Below, one piece after another: positions 23,080 through 33,900 of a stretch of DNA of 64,000 bases. Position numbers and translations under genes: made by a program. This DNA comes from Gambelia wislizenii (lineage: Eukaryota > Chordata > Lepidosauria > Squamata > Crotaphytidae). The notes beneath the pieces are model-generated. The model saw only the letters and a list, made by a program, of their open reading frames with translations. It made no database searches and was not told where the DNA came from. The stretch's first letter is position 1. Each line of letters begins with the position of its first letter. The DNA is taken from the NCBI GenBank assembly GCA_030847615.1, contig JAUMIR010000005.1, forward strand, positions 79,952,492-80,016,491, in the 5' to 3' direction.

Positions 23080-23717
23080 GAGATTTTCAAATGGGAACAA
23101 AAAAAGCATTCCCATCTCGCAGTCTCCTCTCCCGCCCTTCTCCCATCCCTGTAACACTAAAAATTAAATAAAACCTACCTTAATCACAGTTTCTTGCCTC
23201 AAATCTACCTTAAGCACAGCTCCTTGCCTCAGCAGGGCAGCCCAGGAGTGAATGGAGCTCGAAGAGAGCTCCTTTCACTTCCTGGATTAAAATCCCAGCT
23301 GCTCTTGTGAGATGAGAGCACGGGAAATTCAAAAATGAAGAGCAAAATTCAACAGTAAAAGTGACACTATGCACCAAAACACACTTAAAACTTAACAAGT
23401 AACCCAGGGAGGGTACAAAAAAGTGTGTCACTTACCTGGATGTCCCGATCTCACCCAGAAGTGTTCTGACACGGACCTCCCATTGCCGCTGGCATCACAC
23501 CAGCTTAATGGAGTACCTTCTCAGTTGCAGGACATTCCATGGCAGAAACGGAATGGAGGATCAATTGATGGCTTAGCCCGTCAATAAAAAAGCAGCATCG
23601 GCTAACAACAGCCAAATGGGAGCATAACAAGAGGGGAACAATGTAGCCTGAAAAGGAAGCCCTTTAGCGCTCTCCTGGCATTGTGATAATGCCATATTTA
23701 GAGTGTCTGATAATCTC
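23080..23717 (-). mobile_element. Unclassified miniature, TIR GAGATTATCAGACAC
   Basis: Read on the minus strand it begins GAGATTATCAGACACTC and ends near GAAAATCTC. It matches the element at 35322-35825 over several blocks: TTTTATTGA.GGGC, CAGAACACTTC.GG, GGACATCCAGGTA and CCAGGAAGTG. The 5-bp flanks are not clear for this copy. A donor-like CCAG/GTAAGT occurs at 23438-23430. No transposase is encoded. Confidence 0.6.
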
Positions 23718-23719
23718 TT

Positions 23720-24290
23720 AGAATTTATCCCTCTAACAGATTCAGTAAAACAGGAAGGCCTAGGGAGAGGGATGTAGAATTGAGGGAAATTCATCAAATC
23801 GTCCATTTCTAGGCAGTCAAACACAGCAGAAGAATAGCAGGGGAGCAGTTGAAGAGCTGGGATTGTAGAGTAATTGAAGAAGAATGTAAAGTCAGAAAAA
23901 TGAGTCTTCATATGGTGGGCAGTAGACTGATTTGTTTCTTAGTTTAGTACCTCTCACTTTTATAAACTTTCAGGCTTTTAGGCCTAAGGAGCTAATGTTT
24001 CCAACTCACCACTGGTCTAGAGGTGTGTTGTGACTCTCCATTTATCCTCCTCTGTTGATTGCATTCTGGTCTCTATTGTATATCTAATAATGCCCAATAT
24101 TATTGGGGGTGAGCTATAACGAATTCCTTTGTAATCCTTTAGTGTTCTTACTGATGCTCACACAGTGCTAGGTACTTGGATAATTAAGTGATTTGCTACC
24201 TCTCATCCCTCCCCATTTTATCCTTCTTGGGCTTCTTCCTCTCTCTCACTTCCCCCCATTATGCTTTCCACCCACATCTTTCTTGATTCA
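23720..24290. other. No identifiable gene or element
   Basis: The stretch between the miniature and the hAT composite shows no recognisable repeat or gene. The last 8 bp carry the hAT target duplication (24288-24295). Confidence 0.4.
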
Positions 24291-24406
24291 GTGGACAGGG
24301 CCGGTTTAAGGGATTCTGGCCCCCCTGCAACTTTATTTTGGGGCCCCATATGTTTATCTCAGGTCAATGTAACCTAACCTATTCACAGTACAGGATGTTC
24401 AGATTA

Positions 24407-24655
24407 CAGTAGGACCCACGTATCCACTGATTCATTATCTACTAATTCAATTATCCACGGAACACAAAAAAGCACACCTACTATAGTCTTCCTAAAAATA
24501 TGTCCTCTCTAGCCATTTTCTAGGTCCTCCAAGGCAATGCTATGATATTTTAAACCAGAAGTCCCATTATTTTCAATGGCGTTTGCTATTATCCATGGTT
24601 TTCGGTATCCACATCCCCCCCAAACCAATTCCCAGTGGATAAGAGGGGCTACTTC
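24407..24655. mobile_element. Tigger-like miniature
   Basis: It starts CAGTAGGACCCACGTATCC after TA and ends GATAAGAGGGGCTACTTC before TA (24656-24657). Internal blocks such as TGTCCTCTCTAGCCATTTTC recur at 44.4 kb. A truncated form is embedded in the miniature at 18354. Confidence 0.7.
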
Positions 24656-24674
24656 TAGTGCCTATATTATAGGC

Positions 24675-25280
24675 ACTAATATAATATTTTTTTATTAGCA
24701 ATTAGCCAATGCGATTCTAGGCTCCATTAATAGGAGTATAGTGTCTAGATCAAGGGAATTAATAGTACCACTCCATTCTGCTTTGTTCAGACCTCACCTG
24801 GAATACTGTGTCCAGTTCTGGGCACCACAATTCAAGAAGGATACTGAGAAGGATGGTGGGAGGTCTGGAAGTCATGGCCTATGAGGAGGGGCTTAGGGAG
24901 TTGGGTATGTTTAGCCTACAGAAGATAAGATTGAGACGTGACATGACTTCCATGTTTAAAATCTGAAGGGATGTCATACTGAAAATGGGGAAAGCTTGTT
25001 TTCTGCTGCTCCAGAGACTAGGACACGGAGCAGTGGGTTCAAACTACAGGAAAAGAGATTCCACCTAAACATTAGGAAGAACTTCCTGACAGTAAGAGCT
25101 GTTCGGAAGTGGAATGCACTGCCTTGGAGTGTGGTGAAGTCTCCTTCTTTGGAGGTTTTTAAACAGAGGCTGGATGGACATCTGTTGTGAGGGCTTTGCT
25201 TATGTGTTCCTGCAGGGCATTAATAGATTGGATGGGATGGCCCTTGGGGTCTCTTCAAGCCCTATGATTCTATGATTCTA
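24675..25280 (+). mobile_element. CR1 LINE 3' fragment
   Basis: The sequence runs from ANAILG-like codons through [13 protein letters not shown], the RT C-terminus and the frame at 24996-25190 (ETRTRSSGFKLQEKRFHLN) to repeated CTATGATTC units. A short deletion lies near 24846. It is inserted in the hAT composite. Confidence 0.9.
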
Positions 25281-25603
25281 GGCTGCATTCAGAGCCTGGG
25301 AAAGTTACTTTTGGATTACACCTCCCAGAATTCCCCTGCCAGCACTCTTCTTAAGGTCTAGTTGCATTGTTCCTTTTCCAGCATTCTCTAGCCCAGTGGT
25401 TCTTAACCTGGAGTCCACAATGTCCTCACAGTGGGTCCACAAAGGCTTGAAAGCTGCTTGGCCCACCTCTTCCCTGTAGTGGAGTAGCCACATGACAGGA
25501 ACCAAGGCAAATGCTGGCTGGCTGGGCCTGTACATTGCCATTCAATCCACTCCAGCCACAAACTTGCAGGAAGAAGCAGGAGTGCTTCTGAGGGAAAGTT
25601 TAA

Positions 25604-25735
25604 TCATAGAATCATAGCATCATAGAATTGTGGAGTTGGAAGAGACCACAAGGGCCATCCAGCCCAACCCCCTGCCATGCAGGAAATCATGATCAAAGTG
25701 TCCTTGACAGATGGCCATCCAGCCTTTGTTAATTT
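25604..25735 (-). mobile_element. CR1 3' terminal fragment, antisense
   Basis: It begins with repeated AATCATAG units, then GTTGGAAGAGACCACAAGGG and the CATCCAGCC motif, which is the inverse of the CR1 3' end. About 130 bp remain. Confidence 0.9.
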
Positions 25736-25844
25736 CACAAAGACATGTTCTTAAAAATTACACTGTTGTTTTACCTGACCTGACACTCATAAGCTTGGCT
25801 GCTGATTTTTACCATCGTTTCATTGCTTTTCTTTTCAAAGACAT

Positions 25845-26320
25845 AGCTATGTTAGTCTGGAATATCAGTATGCAAAGGGATCTTGTATCACCCCTGAGAC
25901 GAAGAGCAAGAAATTGCAGCATAAGCCTTCACAGACCTGGGAGATTTTCAGACCTGCCAAAATGCCTGTTTGCCGCGCGAGCAGCCTCCCGACACTGCTG
26001 CGCGGCAAGGGTCTACTTTGGACGACGCTGTGCCTCTCGCGAAACCGTCCGTGTCACTTCCGTGAAGCTTTGGACGACTCAGCGCCATATTTCAATCTCG
26101 GGCAACCTCCGTGATTGAAATATGGCGCTGAGCCGTCCGAAGATTCACGGAAGTGACACGGACGGTTTTGCGAGAGGCACAGCGTCGTCCGAAGTAGACC
26201 CTTGCCGCGCAGCAGTGTCGGGAGGCTGCTCGCACGGCAAACAGGCATTTTGGCAGGTCTGAAAATCTCCCTGGTCTACTTCCTCTCAGGTCTACGAAAG
26301 CCCATGCTACAGCCTCCTCC
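25845..26320. mobile_element. Older repeat split by the palindrome
   Basis: The left half (25845-25940) reads ATGCAAAGGGATCTTGTA, then ACCCCTGAGACG and AGCATAAGCCTTCACAGACC. The right half (26270-26320) continues GGTCTACTTCCTCTCAGG and CATGCTACAG. I recall this as a dispersed amniote repeat but cannot name it. It gives the empty-site reading ACAGACCTGGTCTAC across the palindrome insertion. Confidence 0.5.
25941..26269. mobile_element. 329-bp near-perfect palindrome with 5-bp duplication
   Basis: Two arms of about 157 bp start GAGATTTTCAGACCTGCC and meet around a loop of about 15 bp near 26098-26112. I count about seven differences between the arms, several of them C-T changes at CpG. The pentamer CCTGG flanks both ends (25936-25940 and 26270-26274). 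The arms are GC- and CpG-rich, unlike the surroundings. No coding capacity is present. The termini resemble those at 11407, 23080 and 35322. Confidence 0.85.
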
Positions 26321-26561
26321 TCTCAGACCCAAAAGTTCCACAAGCCCCTTTGCATACTTTTAATTATTTGTTAGCCAATCAGAGTATTTCGGCCAAGGAG
26401 TTGGATTAAAAAAAAATCACATAATGAAAGGAACTTTATACTTCTATCAACAGTAGTCCCACACTCTTCACTCCCATAAAATGGTGCACCACAGTAAGCT
26501 TCTTTTGAAACTGAGAAAATTCTATAAGGATTTGACACTGGCAACAAATACTTGGGGGTCG

Positions 26562-26612
26562 AAGGCTTTCACGGCTGGCATCTGTAGGTTTTCCGTGGTT
26601 TTTTTTTAAATG
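26562..26612 (+). mobile_element. Foldback miniature end fragment
   Basis: The sequence GTCGAAGGCTTTCACGG and GCATCTGTAGGTTTTCCG is the left terminus of the family seen at 38043, truncated after about 45 bp. Confidence 0.65.
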
Positions 26613-26887
26613 GATGATGTAATTGTATTATTGTTGTTGTGGTGCTGCTGGTGGTGGTTAGCTATTATTATTAGCTATTATTATGTGGGTTTTAAATCTT
26701 GAGTTATGCCTTGGGCAACAAAAGGAATTTAAAGGGGGTCCCTGTCAAAGAAAAGGTTAAGAACCACTGCTCTAGCCCAATGGCTCTCACATAACACTAA
26801 TGGGATACTGGTGTTTTAGTGACAACAATAAAACCATTGTTCCTAGTAATATTACTCCAAGTTTTTATTTATATTCTTCTGTTAAAA

Positions 26888-27112
26888 GAGCCAGAGTGTT
26901 GTAGAAGTTTTAGCATTGCACTATTACTGTGGAGACCAGGGTTTGAATCCTTACTCAGCCATGAAAACCCACTGGGTGACCTTAGGCAAGTCACACTCTC
27001 TCAGCCTCAAAAGAAGGCAAAGGCACACCCCCTTTGAACAAACCTTGCCTAGCAAACCCAATGGTAGGTTTGCCTTAGTCAGAAATCACTTGAAGGCACA
27101 TAGGCAAACACA
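26888..27112 (+). mobile_element. Sauria-type SINE
   Basis: Head with GACCAGGGTTTGAATCC (B box), body GAAAACCCACTGGGTGACC and AACAAACCTTGCC, and end CTTAGTCAGAAATCACTTG with ACATAGGCAAACACAC. It is nested in the hAT composite. Confidence 0.9.
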
Positions 27113-27329
27113 CAAATTCCTTTTGCAGGTTGAACTCAGTTGGCAGCAAGGGGAGGAAGCTGAAGACCAAGGGGAAAGGGAGGGAGGGGAGAGAACCCAG
27201 GACATGTTAAGAGCAGCTGGAAAGATGGGATGAAGGGGATATATGTGGAGTGTGGCTGCCCCATGGGGTCCCTTGGAAGGCAGAAGAGGGGGCGCACCCT
27301 TTTCTCAGTAGAGGCAGGAGAAGGAGAGA

Positions 27330-27485
27330 AGAGAGATTAGACAAGAGATAGACGGGAAGGAAAGGAAAGGAAAGGAAGGGGAAGGAAGGAAGGAAGGAGT
27401 CCTTTCTGAAGGGGAAAGGGACCACCCTTTCCCTGAGAGAGCAGGAGGGGAGAAAGAGAGGGAAAGAGATGACCTTCACACTTCC
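27330..27485. repeat. Purine-rich (GGAA/GAAGG)n low-complexity tract
   Basis: Long G/A-only runs such as GGAAAGGAAAGGAAAGGAAG. Open frames here on the opposite strand are artefacts of the composition. Confidence 0.85.
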
Positions 27486-28134
27486 CTCCCCCACTCTTTC
27501 TCACACACACCACATACTCACCCCTCTCTGACATAAATAGGAACACACACCTGCCTTGCATTTTGATGATCCCCTGGGAGGAGGGAGTGAGGGAGCAGCA
27601 AACTCCTCCCAGCTTCAGCCACACAGAGGGCAGTTTGTCCTGCTTGGGGAGGGGGAGCGGAGGAAGGAAGGAAGAAGGAGACACTGCTTTTTTAAAAAAA
27701 GGCCCTATAGTCATTTCTAAGTGCCTCAAGCCAGCACGAGGTTTTTGGCTTGCTCACTCTTTCTTTCTTTCTCTTTCTCTCTCCTGTTTTTTTAGGAGGA
27801 GAGTTAGGAGGGCCCTCCTGCAGCTTGCCCTGTCCCACCCCCTGGCATGGCAGCCCCCCTCCCACATGACCCCGTTGGCCTGAGGAGCCCTAGTCACAGT
27901 CACTCACCCACCAGCCTTTCTCTCTCAAATCTCTCCCCTCCTCCCGGCTCTCGTACAGGAAAGTAAGTCCATCCGTCTCCAGCAGGCTCTGACTGCTCCA
28001 ACTCCTCCATGCTACTGCCCCACCCCAACCAGAGGAGAGAGTAAGGGGGGGTCTGCACGATGGGGGGCCCTGCACCGATGCCCCCCCGCACCTGCATATC
28101 TTGTGGGTGCTTTAAACCGGCCCTGTCAGTGGGT

Positions 28135-30025
28135 CAGAAACTCTGAGGCATTTGGTAAGTTGGAATTTCTTATTGGAATCAATTAATTTAGCTAAACTGA
28201 TGCCCTCTCAATGTCTTCTCAGAATTAAGTCCCTTTTAACACCCTTAGTGATCTAGAGTGTTTGATATTGTTATCAACAGTGTTAAGCACTTAGAGAATT
28301 AAATGTAAAGTTTCCCTCAAGCCTCCCTTTTTCTGTTTTCCTTTTCACCCTTCACTACTCCCATCCTACTTTTCACTACCCTTTCCTTCAGTGGTTCACA
28401 CACTTTGAGAGATCTGGTAAGGGAAAGCATACAGCTAGCTGAATTCACACCTTCCTATCCCTATCAATGTCTTTCTTTAAAAATAAAAATTAACTAATTA
28501 GATGTAGGTTCCATTTACTTAAATGAGAAAAACATGCACTTGAACACTGATCTTTGCATAGGGAGTGGGGATGCATAGCATGCAGAAATTCAGTTGTGCA
28601 AAACAATTTTTGGCATATGCTCAGAGACACAGAAAACATTTCTGATTCAGAATTCTCCACCTTTGATTCATAGATTTATCTTTGTAGCCAGGCACTTATT
28701 CTTACACTTCCAGAGGAGCAGTGTACTCTAGCTGAAATTAATATATTATTCCTTACTAACTTTTAACATTACAGTACTTCTTATTAACTTTTAATAACCA
28801 AGATATTTGAAAGATGAGTGATCAGTGTACATGTTGGCAAGGATAAGAGGGGAAAGAGAAAACATTAGAGATACAGATCCATGAGAAAACTTAATTGAAC
28901 AGGGTGCAAACTGAGACCCCATGCTCAAGGATCAGCATGTCTTTTCACCACAACATGCTAGAACAAAAGGAAGATAGAGGATGGGAAAGGGACAGTTTTT
29001 CCTTCTTCCTGGTGTTGTTACTGTTGCTGTTTCTGCTACTGATATCTGGCTCAGTGCTGCTACTATTGCATCTCCTGGTTTTACTCTCTAATGCTGGTGC
29101 ATGTCCTGATGATGCTACTGCTGTTACCATTACACCAGGAAGAAAGGGAAAAGAGGGACCATATTTAGAAGAGGCTGGATGGAAGAGAAAGCAGTTTTAC
29201 TGAGTTGAAGAAGAAATCTTGTCTGTCTTTTCAGGAGACGTTTTACAATACTTACACTGAATGCATACATAAATGAACTCTGTTCTGTTTGATATAGGTG
29301 CCTGCTGCAAAGATTAGAATAACCATCTTAGATATTCCATGCATCACCTTTATGTAGCATTTTACTATAAATTTGACAATTTTGATGCTAAATTTCTTTG
29401 TATTTTAATGCAGAATTTAATATAAAATGGTTCATGCTATCTTTCCTGAGATACGGAACAGAACAATTTTAATCTTCCAACTTTGAGACTCAATTCAGAC
29501 TTCTGTCTCCTGCTGTTCAAAAGGTTCCCATTAAAATTAGAAAGCCTTTAACTTACATTTGATTGCAAATCTTGTCCATGGAATTTCAAGATGATTCTGC
29601 ATTTATAACAGCTAAGGGCCCTGTTTCCCTTCATCTGAATATTTTTTATATCTGAAAGTCAATATCTTAGACACTGTTCTTTGTCATGCCAACCACCTTC
29701 TTTATAGAATCATGGCAGTGAAATTGGTTGGCAGTAAAGAGTAAAGTACCTTGGCCAATCGTTTATATTCTTCACTCACATTTATAGTGGCACCATTTTT
29801 TCTACCAATCTGAAAATGTTATGCAGCTAGAAGGAATTGTATGATCACTGAGGACTTAGATCTATTTTCACCAAACTGTGCTTGATTGGTTGATGTGTAT
29901 GCAGACTGTCATAGTATAGCCCCTAAATATGTTGAAAAGAGTGCTCCTGTGGTACTTGGTGTGTGGATCAGAGTCTTGGAAACCAGAGATTTCCTTCCAG
30001 ATATTGTGTGCGTGCTTTATTACTT
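28135..30025. other. No identifiable gene or element
   Basis: Mostly AT-rich sequence. A leucine-rich open frame at 28895-29203 comes from a degenerate CTG/CTT-rich tract and shows no gene structure. Confidence 0.45.
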
Positions 30026-30030
30026 GTATA

Positions 30031-30525
30031 CAGTAGCACCCCCGTATCTGCATGAGATTGGTTCTGCCCTGCCCCCCCCCCCACTGATGGCGAATTCCAG
30101 GATAATAGCTAACGGCATCCTGGGGCACATTTAGCTTTCTCCCCTTCCCCCTTTGCCCCTGCCATGGCCCCACCACGACAACAGGAGCTGTCCTGAGGGA
30201 AGGGGGGAGAGATCACTCCTCCCACTCCCTTCACTCCTGCCATGGCCCCACCGCAACGGTGATCGTGGGGGTGAAAGGGTGAAGGGGCTAGATCGCTCTC
30301 CCCTTTCCCTTTTGCTCGAGCTATGGCCCCACCGCATTGGCGACTGCGGGGGTAAGGGCAGGAAGCTAGATCACTCCTCCCGTCCCCCTTCAATACCGCA
30401 ATCACCGCCGTAGCAACTAGGAGTCCTCCAAGGGGAAGGGATGGGAGAGGTGAGATTCCTCCCCCTCCCTTCCCCATCATTGCCAACCGTGGATAATTGA
30501 ATCAGCGGATGCGGGAGTGGTACTG
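30031..30525. mobile_element. Tigger-like element with internal minisatellite
   Basis: It starts CAGTAGCACCCCCGTATC and ends GGGAGTGGTACTG, flanked on both sides by TA (30029-30030 and 30526-30527). GGATAATTGAATCAGCGG near the end mirrors Tigger ends at 24.4 kb. The interior has four diverged GC-rich units of about 79 bp, marked by CATGGCCCCACC at about 30163, 30241 and 30322. Confidence 0.75.
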
Positions 30526-30849
30526 TACAATAGAGGAGTGGCCTTAGCCTGGCAGGTTGCCCCATACCCCGCCACACTCTGTCTCAACATCACCAGCCCA
30601 AACAACCCCAAAGACAATTGGGCATGAAAATGGCTAGTCATACTCCCAGAAGCCTCTGGGAGTGTTTTTGGCTATTTAAAGGCTACTAGTTATACCCAGC
30701 ATAACATACATCGTTATCTAAAGATATAAAATGCTTCTGTATGTTTCCGTTCCCACTCTGCTGATTGGCCACTGAGGAAACATGTCAAGAGTATGATCAT
30801 TTGATGCATTAATGTATAATTTTTTAAATTAATTATGATAGCTAGTTTC

Positions 30850-31410
30850 ATGCCATGAGCCCCTCGGCCACCGCTATGCAATCACATGTACACACACACA
30901 CCATGTGTGCCAGGATGCAAGGGCCCCTCCACCGCCATGGAACCATGCGTAAACACACACACCATGCTACACACACACACACACACACCATGAGGCAGAA
31001 TGCGAGAGCCCCTCTGCTGCTGCCATGCAACTGTGTATACACACACACAACACACGTGCCAGGACACGAGAGCCCCTCTGCCACTGCCATGCAATTGCAC
31101 AAACACACAAACACCCATGCTACACACACACACACAATGCTACATGCACACCCCACACTACACACTCACCATGCACGCCAGGACATGAGGGCCCCTCCAC
31201 TGCCTCCATGCAATCACAGAAACACCCCCATGCTACACACACCACGCATGCCAGGTTGTGAGAGTCCCTCCACCGCCACCATGTAATCACACAAACAAAC
31301 CCCATGCTGCAACACCCCATGTTACACACACACACACACACACCCCACACACAAACAGACCCATGCTACACCCCCCACACCCCAGGATGTGAGAGCCCCT
31401 CTGCTGCCAT
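30850..31410. repeat. CA-rich minisatellite, about seven units
   Basis: Each unit has GCCCCTC plus a CCACCGCCATG-like core followed by a variable CA run. Cores occur at about 30859, 30921, 31007, 31070, 31190, 31264 and 31394, so unit length varies from 62 to 130 bp with the CA run. Open frames on both strands are by-products. Confidence 0.85.
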
Positions 31411-31849
31411 GTTTAGAATAGAATTGAAGCTTTCCATGTTTCCACCCCAAGTGTGCTGATTGGCTGCCCAACAGGAAGCTATGATTGGTTGGGAAGTTTC
31501 TTACTGTCAGAGCCCAGGGATATGGGTAGCAGGGTCTAGGAGTAGAGACCCCAAGGCCAGCTACAGACAGCACAAAAGTTGCAGTGGCCGAATGCCACTT
31601 AAATAGCAGTTCCCCTGGCTGCTTCAGGTGTGCTGCATGATCGTAGCTAGCTGCATCTGAGACCTTGACCCTGGTTCTTCCAAGACTCCCACAGCCAGGG
31701 CCTGAGTCTGAAAAGAGGCTGTGCTGACTGCAGCAGCCAGGGGTCTAGTTCTGTGAGGAGAGGCAAATCCTGACACCTAAGCGGATCTGGCCTGCCCCCC
31801 CCAGGAGGCATCACAAAGGGGCCTCAATTTGCACATTCCAACATACAGT

Positions 31850-31965
31850 ATGTCCTATAAAATGAAGTTTGTTTGATGGATGGAGTAATATCCCATCTTG
31901 TTCTCCAAAATGGCACCCAAGGCAGTTCACAATAAAACTGACTAAAAATACTATTAAAACACAAA
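31850..31965 (-). mobile_element. L2-type LINE 3' end fragment, antisense
   Basis: Minus-strand reading gives the TTGGGTGCCATTTTGGAG-like and ATATTACTCCATCC end block of the L2 3' UTR, with flanking low-complexity DNA. Confidence 0.45.
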
Positions 31966-32089
31966 AGAAGCTCAAATGTGAAAACACAATTAATTTTCAG
32001 GGGAAAAAACAGCCTTTGAAATATGTAAGTAAAAAAAAATAAATACAACACCCACCCAGTTGAAAACCCCTTTGTTCCAAAAGCCCCCC

Positions 32090-32113
32090 CATATATATAT
32101 ATATATATATATA
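32090..32113. repeat. (AT)n microsatellite
   Basis: A run of about eleven AT units. Confidence 0.95.
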
Positions 32114-32452
32114 GTGGCCCTTTCCTGCCATCAGAAAAACATGGTAGGGAGTTAAAAGAGAAATGTGTTCTGAACAGCTTTCAATAAACATACATACCAA
32201 CATCTGGAAAACAAAATAAATCATGCAACAGTATAGTCAAAGCGAGATAAAATAGAAACACTCAACAAAATTCACAGCACAAAAAATTAAACAGCTGGAA
32301 CTATGTGCTTGAACCAACTGTGCAGAATTGTCCATGTTGAGTTAGTCATCATAAGAAAACAGCTCTGGTTAGATATCAGGCTCTTTACTGCATTTAAAAA
32401 AATGTCCCTTCACATTTTCCTGCTAATTAGAATGATAAGGTGGGAAATTTAA

Positions 32453-32726
32453 CCACTGGTGGCGCAGTGGTTGAATGCCAGTACTGCAAGCCACCACGTT
32501 GCAAGTTCGATTCCAGCAGGCTCCAAGGTTCACTCAGCCTTCCATCCTTTCATAGGTCGGTAAATTGAGTAGATCGGTAAAGCTTGTGGGGGGCAATTAG
32601 CTAACACACATTGGAAAGAAACTGTTTAATGCAGTGTAGATGTGTAAATAGCTATTGCTTAAAACAATTTGTAAGCCACTCTGATAGCCTTGTGGCTGAA
32701 GAGCGGGGTATAAATAACTAAATAAA
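32453..32726 (+). mobile_element. tRNA-derived SINE with L2-like tail
   Basis: The head CACTGGTGGCGCAGTGGTTG and GCAAGTTCGATTCC carry the A and B boxes. The 3' end TTGTAAGCCACTCTGATAG and GAGCGGGGTATAAATAA is the L2 LINE tail, so an L2 partner probably mobilised it. AAATTTAA occurs on both sides (32445-32452 and 32727-32734), a possible target-site duplication. Confidence 0.85.
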
Positions 32727-32739
32727 AAATTTAAAAAAT

Positions 32740-33235
32740 CATTATACCTAGGCAGAACAAAGAGCAAAATATCTGGCTTATTTTGAAACTTTTAATTTTT
32801 CTTTTTTTCTGTAGTCTTACTCATAATGGCTACTTGTTATGTTTGCCCCTTTTAATATTAAAACATCATAGTGAAAGAAACTGTAAGGCACAGCAGTGCA
32901 TGATTTCTTTTTATCAGCTATAAATGAGATGGCTATAATGGAGCAACAAAATGCATGTAGTACTGTATCTTTTGTGAATATGTCAAACTATTTACAAATA
33001 AGCAAATAATTTTGCAGAATAGATATTAAGTTGCAGGACAGTGAAAGATAATCTGGGGGAATCCTGCAAACATTAATTTAAACAAGTATGTCTCTAGATT
33101 AGTTAAAAAATAGTAATAACTGGTGTTGTATACAGTAATATGAATTTGTCCTGTAATCAAGTTTATGAAACAATTTGCTGGCAAAGTAGCTCTGCTGTTA
33201 GGGGAATACTGCTGCTCCTTGCAATTTTCTCTTTA
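32740..33235. other. No identifiable gene or element
   Basis: AT-rich sequence without recognisable structure. Confidence 0.45.
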
Positions 33236-33239
33236 ACTA

Positions 33240-33900
33240 AGGGGGTTGTGATGTCCAGCCAGGACTGTTTAAATCTCCCCTGCATTTTCCTTTGTTTTCT
33301 TTTCAAGGCCTTAGCATGTCTGAGTATAGGAATACTTCATTGTATTAGACTTGTGGGAGGAGCTAAGAATTCCCCTGCATTTTTCCTGGTTTGGTTTGTC
33401 CTTTCCCAGCAAGCTCTGTTCACCTAGAAGCTTTTTGTTCCTTTGGGCAGTCTTCACTGTGAGCTTGCAGAGAGCAGTTCTGGTGGCAAACAGGCCCAGA
33501 CAGCCGGGAAGGGCATTTCTTACACCATCAGCCAAATTAGTTACCAATAGTCATCAGCCAAATTAGTTACCAACAGTCATCAGCCAAATTAGTTACAACA
33601 GTCAGAGGAATCAGGAGCTGGAAGACCCTGCACCACCTCCATTGAGTGAGGAGATCAAACCCAGAGAGATGTCACCCTGAAGATTGCTGAAACTCCAACT
33701 GTAAAGTACCTTTCATTTCAAGCCTTTTAGAGCTGGGGAGGAGAAACCCCTTTTCTTTTGTTCTTTAAAATAAACTTCCCCCTTTTTTGAACTGGATATT
33801 CAGCATCAGAGCCTTTTTGGGTAAAGGAGTTTGATCTCACCAGGGTACTGGCGTTGCACACCCAAACCTGCCACCACCTTTAGTTGGGTGTGTCTTCACA
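33240..33900 (+). mobile_element. LTR-like segment
   Basis: The organisation resembles an LTR: promoter-like U3, a polyadenylation signal (TTTAAAATAAACTTCC, near 33765) and a U5-like end (GGTACTGGCGTTGCACACC). CCCCTGCATTTTTCCT-type sequence occurs twice, near 33278 and 33372. I see no gag, pol or partner LTR, so the call is tentative. Confidence 0.35.
33526..33603. repeat. 26-bp tandem repeat, three copies
   Basis: The unit CATCAGCCAAATTAGTTACC plus AATAGT or AACAGT is repeated at 33526, 33552 and 33578 with few changes. Confidence 0.9.

Larger units (their letters stand above)
25394..26769. mobile_element. hAT (Charlie-like) element with perfect 8-bp duplication
   Basis: The termini are CAGTGGTTCTTAACC and its inverse GGTTAAGAACCACTG, the classic Charlie-type end. 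CTCTAGCC flanks both sides perfectly (25386-25393 and 26770-26777). Inside are a CR1 end, a split repeat and the palindrome at 25941. It sits within the hAT composite at 24296-28125. Confidence 0.9.
24296..28125. mobile_element. hAT-bounded 3.8-kb composite
   Basis: It opens CAGGGCCGGTTTAA and closes with the exact inverse, TTAAACCGGCCCTG. The flanks TCAGTGGA (24288-24295) and TCAGTGGG (28126-28133) are an 8-bp duplication with one change. Most of the interior is later insertions: a Tigger miniature, CR1 pieces, a second hAT with its own duplication, a palindrome and a Sauria SINE. No transposase ORF is visible. Bases 27115-28090 are purine- or pyrimidine-rich sequence of unknown origin that may be original element. 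Confidence 0.85.

Noticed and set aside
28895..29203. 102-codon leucine-rich frame resembling a membrane protein
   Set aside because: The leucines come from a degenerate CTG/CTT tract; no conservation or gene structure is visible.
30109..30486. GC-rich open frames at 30.1-30.5 kb
   Set aside because: They lie in the minisatellite inside a Tigger-like element.
30848..31286. Long open frames on both strands in the CA-rich array
   Set aside because: They result from stop-free CA repeats; several frames are open at once.
30850..31410. CRISPR-like array
   Set aside because: Vertebrate minisatellite with diverging units and no conserved repeat/spacer alternation.
32453..32530. tRNA gene
   Set aside because: A and B boxes are present but no cloverleaf holds, and the body and L2 tail identify a SINE.
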